A DNA stretch of 52,064 bases from a virus. Each line of letters opens with the position of its first letter. Position 1 is the first letter of the stretch. Below, one piece after another: positions 29,135 through 39,509 of this stretch. Both the position numbers and the translations under genes were made by a program. A model generated the notes under the pieces. The model was not told the origin of the DNA. It did no database searches and worked only from the letters and a program-made list of their open reading frames with translations. The stretch is from the IMG/VR virus record IMGVR_UViG_3300033064_003389, positions 1 through 52,064 of that record; one strand, 5' to 3'.

Positions 29135-31583
29135 TAATAAAGTAACAACTAAAAAACATTTTGTTTGGACTGAACTGGATTCATGGGGATTACCATTCGG
29201 TATTAAACGCCTACCAATGGAGTCTAATCGTGATTTTAAAGAACGCCTTCTTACTGTTATGGGCGCTCACGGCGACTCAAGTAGGCAAGGTTTAATCGAC
29301 GGCCTATCTGCATTATTCAGAGTAAATACATATAACTCAGGTGACCAGAAACATTTTTATCTTAATCTTACTCCGTTTGAGTATAATGATAGTGGTACTG
29401 TACTAAATATAACAGTATCTATTGACAATACAACACAAACTCAAAATATTGAATACTATTCCCCAGAAGATTGGATGTCTGGTGGACGTGACAACTATGT
29501 TTTTGATACAGACGCAGAAGGATTTATAATCTGGCGGGATACTAATGGTAAATACACTGATCATTTAGAATTTCTTACTGCCCCTCCCAGCGGCACTGCA
29601 ATTACAATTAATTACTGGACCAAAATTGGTGATGATTACTTAAATGTTATTGAAACTGTAAACGAAAATCCAAGCCTCGTTCCTCAATCAGAAACTACAC
29701 CAAATGAACGACAAATAACTATACAACAATTATTCGATTCAGATTTTATCTCTGAACATACAAAGTCAACTGGTGTACCAGATGAATCTCTGCAAAAGAT
29801 TATCTCTGATGTAAATGAAATATATCCATTCCAATGGGGAGATTTTATATGGGATAAATTCCATTGGGATGTTAAAGTAAATGAGGGACTACTACCATCA
29901 TATTATGATGGAACTACACAATCAGGAGATTTTAAATCCGGAACCGGACATGGAGATGCTTTAAAAATTGAAGATATTGATGCCGTTGGTCAGCCTAAAA
30001 TTCATCCAGGTTATTTATACTATGCTGGTAGAGAATTTTATATGTATAAGCTTATGGATTATCAAGAGTCAGAATCTGGAGACTATGATGTTACTCTGGT
30101 AGATGAATCTGGTAACTATGTTAACATTAATCGCAATGCGCCGGTTGTTGTTAAAGCACAAATTCCAACCTCATTACTTATTGCCCCTACAGGAAGTCTG
30201 CTAACAGGAAAGAGTCAGATATTCCCATATGATAATGAAGATCCAACTAATACTGTATTTACACTGACTGCAGGAACCCCATCTAATACAGACTATATAA
30301 GCGTAAAACGTTACCAAGCCGGTGACGCAGAAACTGAAGTAGGTTGGGTATATACTGCAGTATCTAATACTATTACACTGCTCACAGCGCTAGAATCCAC
30401 CCAAGAATTAGTTGTAATATGGCCAGAGTCAGATACAAGATATATTTCTGTAGACGTAACAGAGTCTGTTAACGGAACAAACATTGCCCGCACACATGAA
30501 GAAGGTTACCGTATTATAATGGATGATCTGGTAACTACCTCAACACTAGATTCTGATCTAGTAATTGTAACAGAGGGAGACCATAATCATTACGTTAAAC
30601 TTACTGACCCCTATCTTCAGAACGGAGTTCTAGAAGACGAGGCTATTGCTGGGGAAAGTGGAAACATTGCACCAATAATGGGGCTATATACAACATGGTA
30701 TCCAGATGAAGCTGGATATATGGAACTATTAGCTAAAGATCACACCCATACAATAGTAAGCGGAGCTGTACAGTCAGCAAATATAACACTAAATGATGGC
30801 ACAATACTTAGTCATACACATGCAATAGTATTCCCTACCAATTTTGGATGGGTTGAGCCAACATCAGATATTTTACCACATAAACCTAATCCTAAATCAA
30901 TATCATTAGTATCAGGAGCAGCACAAACATTCCTTGAGACAGCGTGGGATAATATTTCTCTAGATTCTGAGACATATGCATATGGATCCTATACAATGCG
31001 CCAAGAAAGCGGTGGTCTTAGAATGGATATTGCTGGCTCTGTTAATCCACACACAGTGTTCTATGAAAGAGGCGCATACGTACCAGATGAGGATTACTAT
31101 ACTTTATCACCGGCAGATTGTCCATCACTGCACTATGCTCAAGGTAAAATATTGGTTATTGGAAAAGATTTACCAGCGTTCTTCCTAAATATATACCCAG
31201 AACGTACCGTAGTATCTGAGTGGGGCAAAGCTTTAGGAATTACTATTGAAGCACTAGATACAGAAGGTCTTGGATCAGTAAAAGATTGTACTATATCCAT
31301 AACGCCATCTGGAGACTACTGCACAGTAGACACAAAGATTGATAACATTGTAACTAATATTTATGGTACTGTTTACGTACGTCCTGTAATAGGTGAAGGC
31401 GGAACTGCCATAACTAAAGGAGATACATTTAGTATCGTGGTTGAGGGAGAGTTTACTACCAAATACAAGTATGACAAACCAATACCATCATCCGTTACTG
31501 AGTCAGAAAGTGGCCCAGTAGGTGATAAAACATACACATACACCATCACAAAGACTTCTAGTCTTACGTGGATAGGAGACTAA
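29127..31583 (+). CDS. Large baseplate/fibre protein with three HxH motifs
   Basis: This 818-aa protein starts eight bases inside the preceding gene. Residues about 12-70 contain LDSWGLPFGIKRLPMESNRDFKERLL and a helical region, a layout seen at the start of some phage baseplate-associated proteins. The remainder is beta-rich. Three HxH motifs occur at residues 486-488 (DHNHY), 539-541 (DHTHT) and 563-565 (SHTHA); in known phage fibres and spikes such pairs can coordinate iron or stabilise trimers. The C-terminal portion includes an Ig-like-looking stretch (LGITIEALDTEGLGSVKDCTI). I infer a peripheral baseplate or short fibre component. The metal-binding idea is untested. Confidence 0.5.
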   Translation: MPSNKVTTKKHFVWTELDSWGLPFGIKRLPMESNRDFKERLLTVMGAHGDSSRQGLIDGLSALFRVNTYNSGDQKHFYLNLTPFEYNDSGTVLNITVSIDNTTQTQNIEYYSPEDWMSGGRDNYVFDTDAEGFIIWRDTNGKYTDHLEFLTAPPSGTAITINYWTKIGDDYLNVIETVNENPSLVPQSETTPNERQITIQQLFDSDFISEHTKSTGVPDESLQKIISDVNEIYPFQWGDFIWDKFHWDVKVNEGLLPSYYDGTTQSGDFKSGTGHGDALKIEDIDAVGQPKIHPGYLYYAGREFYMYKLMDYQESESGDYDVTLVDESGNYVNINRNAPVVVKAQIPTSLLIAPTGSLLTGKSQIFPYDNEDPTNTVFTLTAGTPSNTDYISVKRYQAGDAETEVGWVYTAVSNTITLLTALESTQELVVIWPESDTRYISVDVTESVNGTNIARTHEEGYRIIMDDLVTTSTLDSDLVIVTEGDHNHYVKLTDPYLQNGVLEDEAIAGESGNIAPIMGLYTTWYPDEAGYMELLAKDHTHTIVSGAVQSANITLNDGTILSHTHAIVFPTNFGWVEPTSDILPHKPNPKSISLVSGAAQTFLETAWDNISLDSETYAYGSYTMRQESGGLRMDIAGSVNPHTVFYERGAYVPDEDYYTLSPADCPSLHYAQGKILVIGKDLPAFFLNIYPERTVVSEWGKALGITIEALDTEGLGSVKDCTISITPSGDYCTVDTKIDNIVTNIYGTVYVRPVIGEGGTAITKGDTFSIVVEGEFTTKYKYDKPIPSSVTESESGPVGDKTYTYTITKTSSLTWIGD

Positions 31584-31595
31584 GGAAATACCACT

Positions 31596-33920
31596 ATGAG
31601 CGAAACAGGTAATTATAACATAGTTCCACAAGCTTTTTATTTTAATGAAGACGGATCAGAAGTAGCCACTCCTGGACGTTTTAACATTATTTTTGACGCA
31701 ATCAATGCCAATACCGAAAAAGATATAACCCCTGCTCCAGTATGTGATGCATTTACTGACCTTGTTACTTATATAACTAATGGAGTTACTGCCGTAACAT
31801 TGCCAGCAACAGTTACAATATCAGATGTAACCGCGTGGCCTACTAGTATTGGAAGCATAGTAAATATTTCATTTGAGGCAGAATCAGGCAATATAGGACA
31901 ACTAGGCACACCTTCCGGATCTGGAGCTGGAGCTCAAGTAGACTGGAGTATTGGTACTTATATAAGTTCTTTAGGTACTGACAACACAGAGACAGTTACA
32001 ATTAAAATGACAGCTACTTGGAATACAACAACCAAGTATGCATACACAACATTTAATCTTACTAACCCATCAGAGAAAGGTGACCCAGGAGTTGATCGAC
32101 TGGTTCCTCGCATACACTGCGCTGATGTAGATATGGGCTTAGATGGCCCAATTAGTGGGGATGCAGAGTATATCGTTAGTGATATGTCCATGGCACTAGC
32201 AGATGACACAATAGCTCGTGCATGGAAGCTATACCACGCAAATGATTTAGGCACAGAATTACTTGCTACTGCTCCTAACATATATGTAGGAACAATAACA
32301 GGTAATATAGGTGATCCTGATTTCCTTGGCGGAACAAATGGTGCTACTTCAGTGCGTATACCTATTAAACAGGCTGGACAATATGTACTAGAATTATATG
32401 TTAAGGGAATATTGGATACTGCTCTTGGTGATGCAATAACAACAACTACAGCAGTAAATGATGCACTTAATCTGCTAGTAAAACCATACGCAGCAAATAC
32501 CATTACATTTAATGATGGATTCGAACCAAGATTTCCAATCCATGTAAGCATAAGTCAAGGGGTATCTGGCTCTACTATTGTAGACTCTGATTTCTCTGAC
32601 AATAAGGCATTTACAACTGATGATAAAATTCACTATGTTGGTGTTGATTGGGGCTATAAACCAAATGAACCAGACTCAGATCAGGCTAATATTGTTAAGT
32701 TAAGCGCAGCCGGTATATCAGCACTCAATCTAACTCAAGGAGAATACTATCTTATTAGTGTAAATACAGGATCATTGAGAGCCGCTGACTACTGGAATAC
32801 ACTACGAATATGGTTTGAAGGTCAAGGTACATCTGGATTCGAAATTATTGATACACTATCATCTGCAGAGCGCACAACTATTGACGGCCTATATGCAACA
32901 TTCAATAGAGCTACATTTGATACAATAGTTATATCTACCCACAGCAATGCAATTGTTGATGGATCAGACTATACTTCAGTACTAACTTCTGCTATATGGC
33001 AGATCGGACCAGGAGCCGAGAAATATAAGGTAGAATTGGCGGTTCTATCCCCGGTTGATAATACTATTCAATCGGTATGGAATCAAACCAAACTATTAAG
33101 TCTTGATGGCAGTAGGCCTGCACCAGTAAGTTATAGATTTACAGGAGTACCAAAAGGTCTTAAAGTTCTGGCAAGAATAACTAGTATTAATGGGTCAGTA
33201 GCTACCGCACCACAAGTAACATCTGCTTTAGTAGTTGGATATGATGCATCGTGGATATTAGATGCACCAGCTAACCTTAATACGGCCGCTAGAACGTTCG
33301 GTGTAATTCTAACATATGACGCAGTAACTAATGCAAATGCATATGAAATTGCGTACGGTTCTTCTGCAAATCCAACTTTTGGCGGAGATAATGTAATTCT
33401 CTATACAAAACATACTCGTATATTCTTACCTGCTGAGGTAGGAAGTACAGTATATGCAGCAGTTCGTGCAATTCACGCATCTGGCGTAGCTGGAACAACT
33501 GCAACTACAAGTGGAAGTGTATCCAATGTTCCTATTGGTGCACAAAATAAATTCCAAGTTGTTGGTGCTAGATCTGTCGGGTCGGGGGATATAACTCGTG
33601 ACTCACGTACATTAACATACCATAACAGTCCAGGACCTATTAGAGTTCGAAAAATGGGAGTATATGTACACTCATTAACTCTACAGGGAGCCAATACTAA
33701 CGAACAGATTACACTGTACAATGGCGATGATACAACATACTACAGTATACCAGTTTCAGGTGAAGGTTACTTCACAGATGACGCGTTCCCTGTAATAAGC
33801 ATAGGACAAAATGAACGAATAAGAGTTGCAGCTTGGAACCCAAGTGGCGCTCCAGATGTATTCAATGATATTGAATACAGTATCGATTACATGTACGATG
33901 AATTAGACTCAGTTGATTAA
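31596..33920 (+). CDS. Large beta-rich virion protein with fibronectin-III-like domain
   Basis: This 774-aa protein follows an AAGGAAA site. The sequence is dominated by Thr, Ser, Gly and Ala with alternating strands. Residues about 559-650 look like a fibronectin type III domain: APANLNTAARTFGVILTYDA, then ANAYEIAYG, then VYAAVRAIHASG, ending SNVPIGA. A segment before it (residues 505-545) has the same type of framework and could be a second, divergent copy. The C-terminal 120 residues form a beta-sandwich-like region ending in an acidic tail. Fibronectin and Ig-like domains are common on phage virion surfaces and often bind weakly to cell-surface sugars. Exact role is unknown. Confidence 0.55.
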   Translation: MSETGNYNIVPQAFYFNEDGSEVATPGRFNIIFDAINANTEKDITPAPVCDAFTDLVTYITNGVTAVTLPATVTISDVTAWPTSIGSIVNISFEAESGNIGQLGTPSGSGAGAQVDWSIGTYISSLGTDNTETVTIKMTATWNTTTKYAYTTFNLTNPSEKGDPGVDRLVPRIHCADVDMGLDGPISGDAEYIVSDMSMALADDTIARAWKLYHANDLGTELLATAPNIYVGTITGNIGDPDFLGGTNGATSVRIPIKQAGQYVLELYVKGILDTALGDAITTTTAVNDALNLLVKPYAANTITFNDGFEPRFPIHVSISQGVSGSTIVDSDFSDNKAFTTDDKIHYVGVDWGYKPNEPDSDQANIVKLSAAGISALNLTQGEYYLISVNTGSLRAADYWNTLRIWFEGQGTSGFEIIDTLSSAERTTIDGLYATFNRATFDTIVISTHSNAIVDGSDYTSVLTSAIWQIGPGAEKYKVELAVLSPVDNTIQSVWNQTKLLSLDGSRPAPVSYRFTGVPKGLKVLARITSINGSVATAPQVTSALVVGYDASWILDAPANLNTAARTFGVILTYDAVTNANAYEIAYGSSANPTFGGDNVILYTKHTRIFLPAEVGSTVYAAVRAIHASGVAGTTATTSGSVSNVPIGAQNKFQVVGARSVGSGDITRDSRTLTYHNSPGPIRVRKMGVYVHSLTLQGANTNEQITLYNGDDTTYYSIPVSGEGYFTDDAFPVISIGQNERIRVAAWNPSGAPDVFNDIEYSIDYMYDELDSVD

Positions 33921-33935
33921 TGGACACGAATAGCT

Positions 33936-35945
33936 ATGGATCTACGATTTAAACTAGTCTCATCAATCTACGAGTCACCGGCTGTCCCTATTGCTGCTGT
34001 TTCTGCACCAGAAACAAACAGTAGTTCTGTATCTGTTAGTCCTGGAGATCTTGAAAAGTTTCGTAAACTAAATGATGAAACTTTTGAATACAACCAGAAC
34101 AGCATTGATGTAGCAAATACTGATTACTTTAAAGTCCCACTTAAGAGTTTCATGCCACCACAGGCTGAGGCATACTCATCTAGTATAGTAGACGATATTC
34201 TATTAGGCCCAATCAATGAAAATATGGTTTGGGAAGTTAAAGATCTAGCTGGAAATTGGATAAAATCCAACAATCAATACCTATCTATCGTAGACTTACG
34301 TACTAACCAGCTTATGGAGGCAGGTGTACAGTACAGCTCTGATGGCTCAACATGGGGAACTGATACAGCACTTAATTATATACGCTTACTGTTCTCATCA
34401 GAAAGCTTAATTGGCGCTATACCTCTTGTAACGTTTGCTGATATAACTCCAAGTGGCACAATAATGTACCATAGATTGATAACTCCTACTGCTAGATTCA
34501 CTGATTTCAGTATAAGTGAATCAATAGACGCTAGAAGTAAGACTAAATACAGTATACGGTTTCATAGGGATAATTATAAGACTGAGTTTGGACTAACTAG
34601 TGATACTCTTACATGGCAAAATGATCCAATTAGTAATATTGATATAGTCATCCCAAGGCGACGTAAAACACAGGCGTGGACATTCCAGATACGTAAAGCC
34701 ACTGAAGTACTTGGAGATATATTTGTATCTACTATTAACCTGGTAGGATCTCGACCAGCAGTAACAACAGCAGAAGTACCGCACAGGATAACTCCAGGCG
34801 TACTAAAGCTCAGCCAAAAAGACCTTAACGTTATATCTAGTGGTGTAGTAGCTGACCTGCATGATGACTGGACTGTTGGAATACATTTAACAATAAATGG
34901 TAAAGATAAGACCAACACTATTCTAGATGTAAATGAGAAGGAAGGGTACATATTACTTAAGCAACCAGTATCTAGAAGTAGCTCTATACTTGTAGACTAT
35001 GCTGTAGATACAGATAACTGGGTAGAAGTAAACTTCGATCTTAACCCCCGTGCTGAACGAAAAACTCTACGACCTGGCTGGATGGATTTTGATGTTGATG
35101 ATAGTGACTACAGTTTATATATACAGCGTAATACAGTAGGACCAGATTTCTTTATTGGACCATCTGCTAGGCTGAATAAAATATACCCATACCCGGCAGA
35201 CATAGAAGATCCAAAAACTGCAGCAGATTATATAACTAAGCGTCCATCTCAAATATCTTTAGGCTCTATTAGCGTACGTAGCGTAAAGAAGGTATCAATT
35301 GTAGACATTAGACGCCCAGGCGGAGGGTTGAAAGATAAATATAAGACCGATACAAGTTATGATCTTAAAAGTCACACTAGTCTTGGATTTTATGACGGCC
35401 TACCAATACAAGAGAATGTAGTGGTTCTAAAACTACCAACTGAAATTTATCGATCGATATATGACAGGCATGTAGTAACAGATACAAATAGCAGACTGGA
35501 TAAGACAGATACATTCGTTCGTGGCAGTACATTATCTTTGTCATACAGCCCGCACTTTAACTATACTCTGTATGATTGGTTGAAAGAAAAATGGGACCTG
35601 TCACAGATAACAGTTGATGTTACTGATTCAAACGGAACCAGCAGGGCTATTGATGTAACTAACTACACTAATTTAATTGATGTGCCAACACTAACTGCTT
35701 TCTCTTCTTCTGCGCAGTATACATACTACTATTATAGAGGTAAAATATACCTAAATGCTTCAAGCTATATACTTGCAAGCGTGTCGTATAAGTATGTAGT
35801 GACAGAATCGATAGATCAAAATGCACATATTGCTGCCAGTAACTATATAAATGATGCAATAAATTCTTTTATAGCAGCCGGTACATTTTTTGTCGTACAA
35901 GATACGGATGGAAATCCGTACCCAGCAGAGCGTGAGAGCAAATAA
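33936..35945 (+). CDS. Beta-rich baseplate/adhesin-region protein, unknown family
   Basis: This 669-aa protein begins 15 bases after the preceding gene and its stop overlaps the next gene by one base (TAATG). It is beta-rich and polar, without membrane segments. The C-terminal region has a YYYYRGKIYLNASSYI motif; the following gene has a matching RGNKIYLNSGLYHQI motif near its C-terminus, so the two proteins share a paralogous domain. Most of the rest cannot be assigned. Position suggests a peripheral baseplate or adhesin component assembled with its neighbours. Confidence 0.5.
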   Translation: MDLRFKLVSSIYESPAVPIAAVSAPETNSSSVSVSPGDLEKFRKLNDETFEYNQNSIDVANTDYFKVPLKSFMPPQAEAYSSSIVDDILLGPINENMVWEVKDLAGNWIKSNNQYLSIVDLRTNQLMEAGVQYSSDGSTWGTDTALNYIRLLFSSESLIGAIPLVTFADITPSGTIMYHRLITPTARFTDFSISESIDARSKTKYSIRFHRDNYKTEFGLTSDTLTWQNDPISNIDIVIPRRRKTQAWTFQIRKATEVLGDIFVSTINLVGSRPAVTTAEVPHRITPGVLKLSQKDLNVISSGVVADLHDDWTVGIHLTINGKDKTNTILDVNEKEGYILLKQPVSRSSSILVDYAVDTDNWVEVNFDLNPRAERKTLRPGWMDFDVDDSDYSLYIQRNTVGPDFFIGPSARLNKIYPYPADIEDPKTAADYITKRPSQISLGSISVRSVKKVSIVDIRRPGGGLKDKYKTDTSYDLKSHTSLGFYDGLPIQENVVVLKLPTEIYRSIYDRHVVTDTNSRLDKTDTFVRGSTLSLSYSPHFNYTLYDWLKEKWDLSQITVDVTDSNGTSRAIDVTNYTNLIDVPTLTAFSSSAQYTYYYYRGKIYLNASSYILASVSYKYVVTESIDQNAHIAASNYINDAINSFIAAGTFFVVQDTDGNPYPAERESK

Positions 35946-38002
35946 TGTTAGTCAGTTATAATATACAAGCATCTAAAGATAAAGAAATTGAAGTTCTTGT
36001 CCAGCACATAGCCAAACAATTTAATATTACTGATCCACTGGATATCGCGGACCTACGTCAGACTCTAATAGCTAAGACAGATACATCGAATCCTCTAATT
36101 GACTACCAAGAAGTAGAACGTGCGTCAAGCTCTAGTTTCAGAACTGATGTTCGTAACTCATACATTGATCTTGCTGCTTATTTTATTCAACTTAGGGATG
36201 TAGAAGCAGCACTACGGCTAGCAGAAATTGACAGTCGCCGTGTATTTGATTCATTTGAGAATCGTAGAAAATCATTAGCCTCTCTTATACAGCCAGAAGA
36301 TTCAGACCTTGTACGTAAAGAATTATTCTCATCTGAAGAAGAGAATGGATACTACAGCGGTGTGCGTGTTAATAACGGTAAGCTTAGCCTTAGGATGCAG
36401 GACGTTAATACACCATATCAGCTAGTCAGTACAACAATAAATACTTATCCATCTGCAAACGCAAAAGATAGAATATATCAGTCCGAAACCGGACTACAGT
36501 CTACAATATTAGACACCGGTGTTGGAGCTAAACTGTGGTCGGTTGATGTATATACCCCAGAAAAGCCAGTTATGTACTGGACACAAAGTATATCAGGATC
36601 CAGTACCTCTGAAGGTGCAAATTATTTACATAAAGGCATACTAATAGACGTACGTATGACCTTATCAAAAGCAGTTAAGTTAAACTACATATCTGCTAAG
36701 TTTCTTACTAAGTCTCGCTTGGTTCGTGCCTATATAGATATATCTTCTGAAAGTGAACCTAGTGTGTGGGAACCTCTGCTAACAGCTGACGGTACGTTTG
36801 TACAAACATGGGACTACTCAAGAACTCTAGAAGTATTTGACTTTAAAGCATCAGAAACATCAAATCAAATACGATTAGTATTAAATGTTAATCAACCAGA
36901 GACTACAGTACAACATGATTTCATTCTAGATAAAATGTACAGCAGAAAAGAAATATTTCAAGGCGTATCATCAGACTCTGTAGATTTTGACCAACAAGTT
37001 AGATTACCTGACAGTTTTCTATATACATTTGGAATTTATAACCTACGTCTACGTAACCGTGAGCCTGCAGTAACTAATGGTATTTTTATATCAGACTCAT
37101 ATATAACAGACCAAGGTGCAGTTATTGGTGCTAAAATAAAATCTAATGATAGCGGTCTTATATCAGGATCACAGATATATACTGTAAAATTTGGCAACAG
37201 TTCAGAAATGGCTTTACTCCCTGAAGGATCAAGCAGAGAAATTACTGAGTTAGTGGATACTGATGCCAGAGGATTCGCAATATTATCATTCCCATCAGTT
37301 AGAAATGTAACATCACTTGGTTACACGTTTGAGCCGCTAACTTCCGGAAATTTACGTATGGGAACCATACAATCTGTTAGAAAAAATGGAACTGAAGTAC
37401 TAAATGGTAGAAATATACCTGTGTCATATCAGACACATGAAGTTACTAGATATGCGTTTACTAATGAATCTTTTAATCTATTTACCACACAGTATGCTAA
37501 TGATCCTGGAGCCTCATGTACAATATTTATTAGAATTCCATATGACAATAACTTCCCTACTCCATATGTATCAGTGTATGAAGCTATTCCAGTTGCATCC
37601 TACTACATCAGTGAAACTTTCTTCGGTCAGAGTACACTCGAGCTGGATAACTTTCCGTGGATAGATATTTCCGGTAACTATCCAGTGAAACTTACTATAC
37701 TACCAGAAGTCGGTGGAGAAGCATTCAGTAATGAAACTCACCCAAACCTACTAGTTGACAGAACTAATTACTACAACAGACGTATTCAACCAATGTTAGA
37801 AAACTACGACGCTGTTGATAGGTATGAGTATTTTATTCGTGGTAACAAAATTTATTTAAACAGCGGACTCTACCACCAGATTCAAGTGGATTACCCTGTA
37901 AAGACTGAGGGAGTAAGAGTACAAATTAATCAACAAGCAAATGGTAATCTATCGCCATGGGTGGATGATTACACACTGTATCTAACTACTCAAAAAGATT
38001 AA
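35945..38002 (+). CDS. Beta-rich protein with helical N-terminus, related to flanking genes
   Basis: This 685-aa protein has a helical first 130 residues (including VEAALRLAEIDSRRVFDSFENRRKS) and a beta-rich remainder. Residues about 235-320 have the feel of a carbohydrate-binding-type beta-sandwich (AKFLTKSRLVRAYIDIS, then TSNQIRLVLNVNQ). Near the C-terminus the RGNKIYLNSGLY motif parallels one in the previous protein, and the final strand region (VRVQINQQANG, then DDYTLYLTTQ) resembles the ends of three downstream proteins. The pattern suggests a family built by duplication of a shared module. A structural peripheral tail role is inferred. Confidence 0.5.
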   Translation: MLVSYNIQASKDKEIEVLVQHIAKQFNITDPLDIADLRQTLIAKTDTSNPLIDYQEVERASSSSFRTDVRNSYIDLAAYFIQLRDVEAALRLAEIDSRRVFDSFENRRKSLASLIQPEDSDLVRKELFSSEEENGYYSGVRVNNGKLSLRMQDVNTPYQLVSTTINTYPSANAKDRIYQSETGLQSTILDTGVGAKLWSVDVYTPEKPVMYWTQSISGSSTSEGANYLHKGILIDVRMTLSKAVKLNYISAKFLTKSRLVRAYIDISSESEPSVWEPLLTADGTFVQTWDYSRTLEVFDFKASETSNQIRLVLNVNQPETTVQHDFILDKMYSRKEIFQGVSSDSVDFDQQVRLPDSFLYTFGIYNLRLRNREPAVTNGIFISDSYITDQGAVIGAKIKSNDSGLISGSQIYTVKFGNSSEMALLPEGSSREITELVDTDARGFAILSFPSVRNVTSLGYTFEPLTSGNLRMGTIQSVRKNGTEVLNGRNIPVSYQTHEVTRYAFTNESFNLFTTQYANDPGASCTIFIRIPYDNNFPTPYVSVYEAIPVASYYISETFFGQSTLELDNFPWIDISGNYPVKLTILPEVGGEAFSNETHPNLLVDRTNYYNRRIQPMLENYDAVDRYEYFIRGNKIYLNSGLYHQIQVDYPVKTEGVRVQINQQANGNLSPWVDDYTLYLTTQKD

Positions 38003-38003
38003 T

Positions 38004-39509
38004 ATGGCCAGTACAGCAAATATCAAAAATAAGTACCTTAAAATGCTTGATACATTTAAGTCTGGTAATATACAGACCAAAGAACAGCAGCATATTCAGG
38101 CACTATCTCTACTAACACAAGCATTTGATAATGAAAACTACATACATATGCCAGTTGACGGAGAGCGTGCTACTCGCGCACCTCTTGATGAGGCATTTAA
38201 AACCATACAGGCTAACCATAAAGATATAGAAGCAGGTCTAGCGGCCTTGGTGGCTAACACTAATTCATTGGAAGACGATCTGTCACTTAACGAAGACGAA
38301 TTAAACGTATTACTGGAGGTTCTTAAAGCAGAACTAACAGTAAGAGCATTAAATACTTCAGGACAAGAACAATATGAACGACAGATAACTGAATCATTCG
38401 GCTGGCCTCTAACATTAGCACCAACTAATAGCACTAATAAAACTTATTTTGCTACAGATATTGAATGGGTTCCAAATGATCCATTAGCAATAGCATGGGT
38501 AGGAGATATAGAATCTTCTGCTAGTTCACCAACTGTATCAAGCCTAGCAGATCTACTAGTTGGTAAGTCAATAACTGTACAGATGATTTCTTGGTCGTTG
38601 AATACAGATATTAGTCCAATTCTACTTAATGCCCTAACAGCAGCACTAGCAAATCTCACTGACGGGCAACCTCTAGATGAGAATGATTTCTTTATTATAT
38701 CAGAGGTTGGGGTTGATTCCCCAGCAACAGACAACCATGATGGCAGTGGAACACTAAAAATTAAACTTGCTGTTCCGGAATTAATTAGTAAAATCGGATT
38801 AGATACAGTACCAAGTAATGCAATAGACCATGTAGTTATCATAAACCATCAAGGTGTACCAACTATGTACCAGATGATTGACTCACACGCATACATTAGA
38901 CCAACAGTTGTAAAGGAAATTCATTTCAATATAACTGGTGGAGTAGGTACCACAAGACTAAGTACATTTTTTACTGCAATATTAGATCATGAAGATGTTG
39001 AAGGGGGATCCCCACACATAACAGGACACTTCTCTGACCGTATAAGTCATAATGTACTAAATACAGATGTAGCTCTTACTGGTAACAGGGGTGAGGCAGC
39101 AGCGGCTTTGAAAAAACAAATCTCTGCTAAGACAAGACGGGATAGCGAGAGTAACCGTAAATCTATTTCTGGATTACAATCTGCCACATCAAAAGATATG
39201 CGCAGTGTTGGACCAGAAACTGCTAGAGATAATATCAGACGGCCCGGAGATGGCTCTAAAGAATTGAAAACTAATAGAAATAAAGCTGGAGGCGTAAAAG
39301 GTAAAGGCAGCAGTAGAGAAGATATAGTTACAAAACCAGGTAATTCAGTATCTAGATCCCCAGGCGGTAATACTAGATCTTTTGCACGAGATGCTCGTAA
39401 GGGTAGACTATCATCAACTACACCAAATGACGCAGTAATTGTTCCTAGTCCACCACCAAAGACATCAAATAACACTACACCATCATCAACCAAAGACAAT
39501 GGCAAATAA
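38004..39509 (+). CDS. Structural-region protein with disordered basic C-terminal tail
   Basis: This 501-aa protein begins one base after the preceding stop. The first 120 residues are helical, with a coiled-coil-like part (EAGLAALVANTNSLEDDLSL). Residues about 130-345 are mixed alpha/beta. From about residue 350 on, the sequence turns into low-complexity Ser, Lys, Arg, Gly and Asn without hydrophobic core residues, so it is very likely disordered. The next gene starts inside the last codons of this one and is also disordered and basic, so the two tails may work together, for example to bind DNA or an acidic partner. Family unknown. Confidence 0.5.
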   Translation: MASTANIKNKYLKMLDTFKSGNIQTKEQQHIQALSLLTQAFDNENYIHMPVDGERATRAPLDEAFKTIQANHKDIEAGLAALVANTNSLEDDLSLNEDELNVLLEVLKAELTVRALNTSGQEQYERQITESFGWPLTLAPTNSTNKTYFATDIEWVPNDPLAIAWVGDIESSASSPTVSSLADLLVGKSITVQMISWSLNTDISPILLNALTAALANLTDGQPLDENDFFIISEVGVDSPATDNHDGSGTLKIKLAVPELISKIGLDTVPSNAIDHVVIINHQGVPTMYQMIDSHAYIRPTVVKEIHFNITGGVGTTRLSTFFTAILDHEDVEGGSPHITGHFSDRISHNVLNTDVALTGNRGEAAAALKKQISAKTRRDSESNRKSISGLQSATSKDMRSVGPETARDNIRRPGDGSKELKTNRNKAGGVKGKGSSREDIVTKPGNSVSRSPGGNTRSFARDARKGRLSSTTPNDAVIVPSPPPKTSNNTTPSSTKDNGK

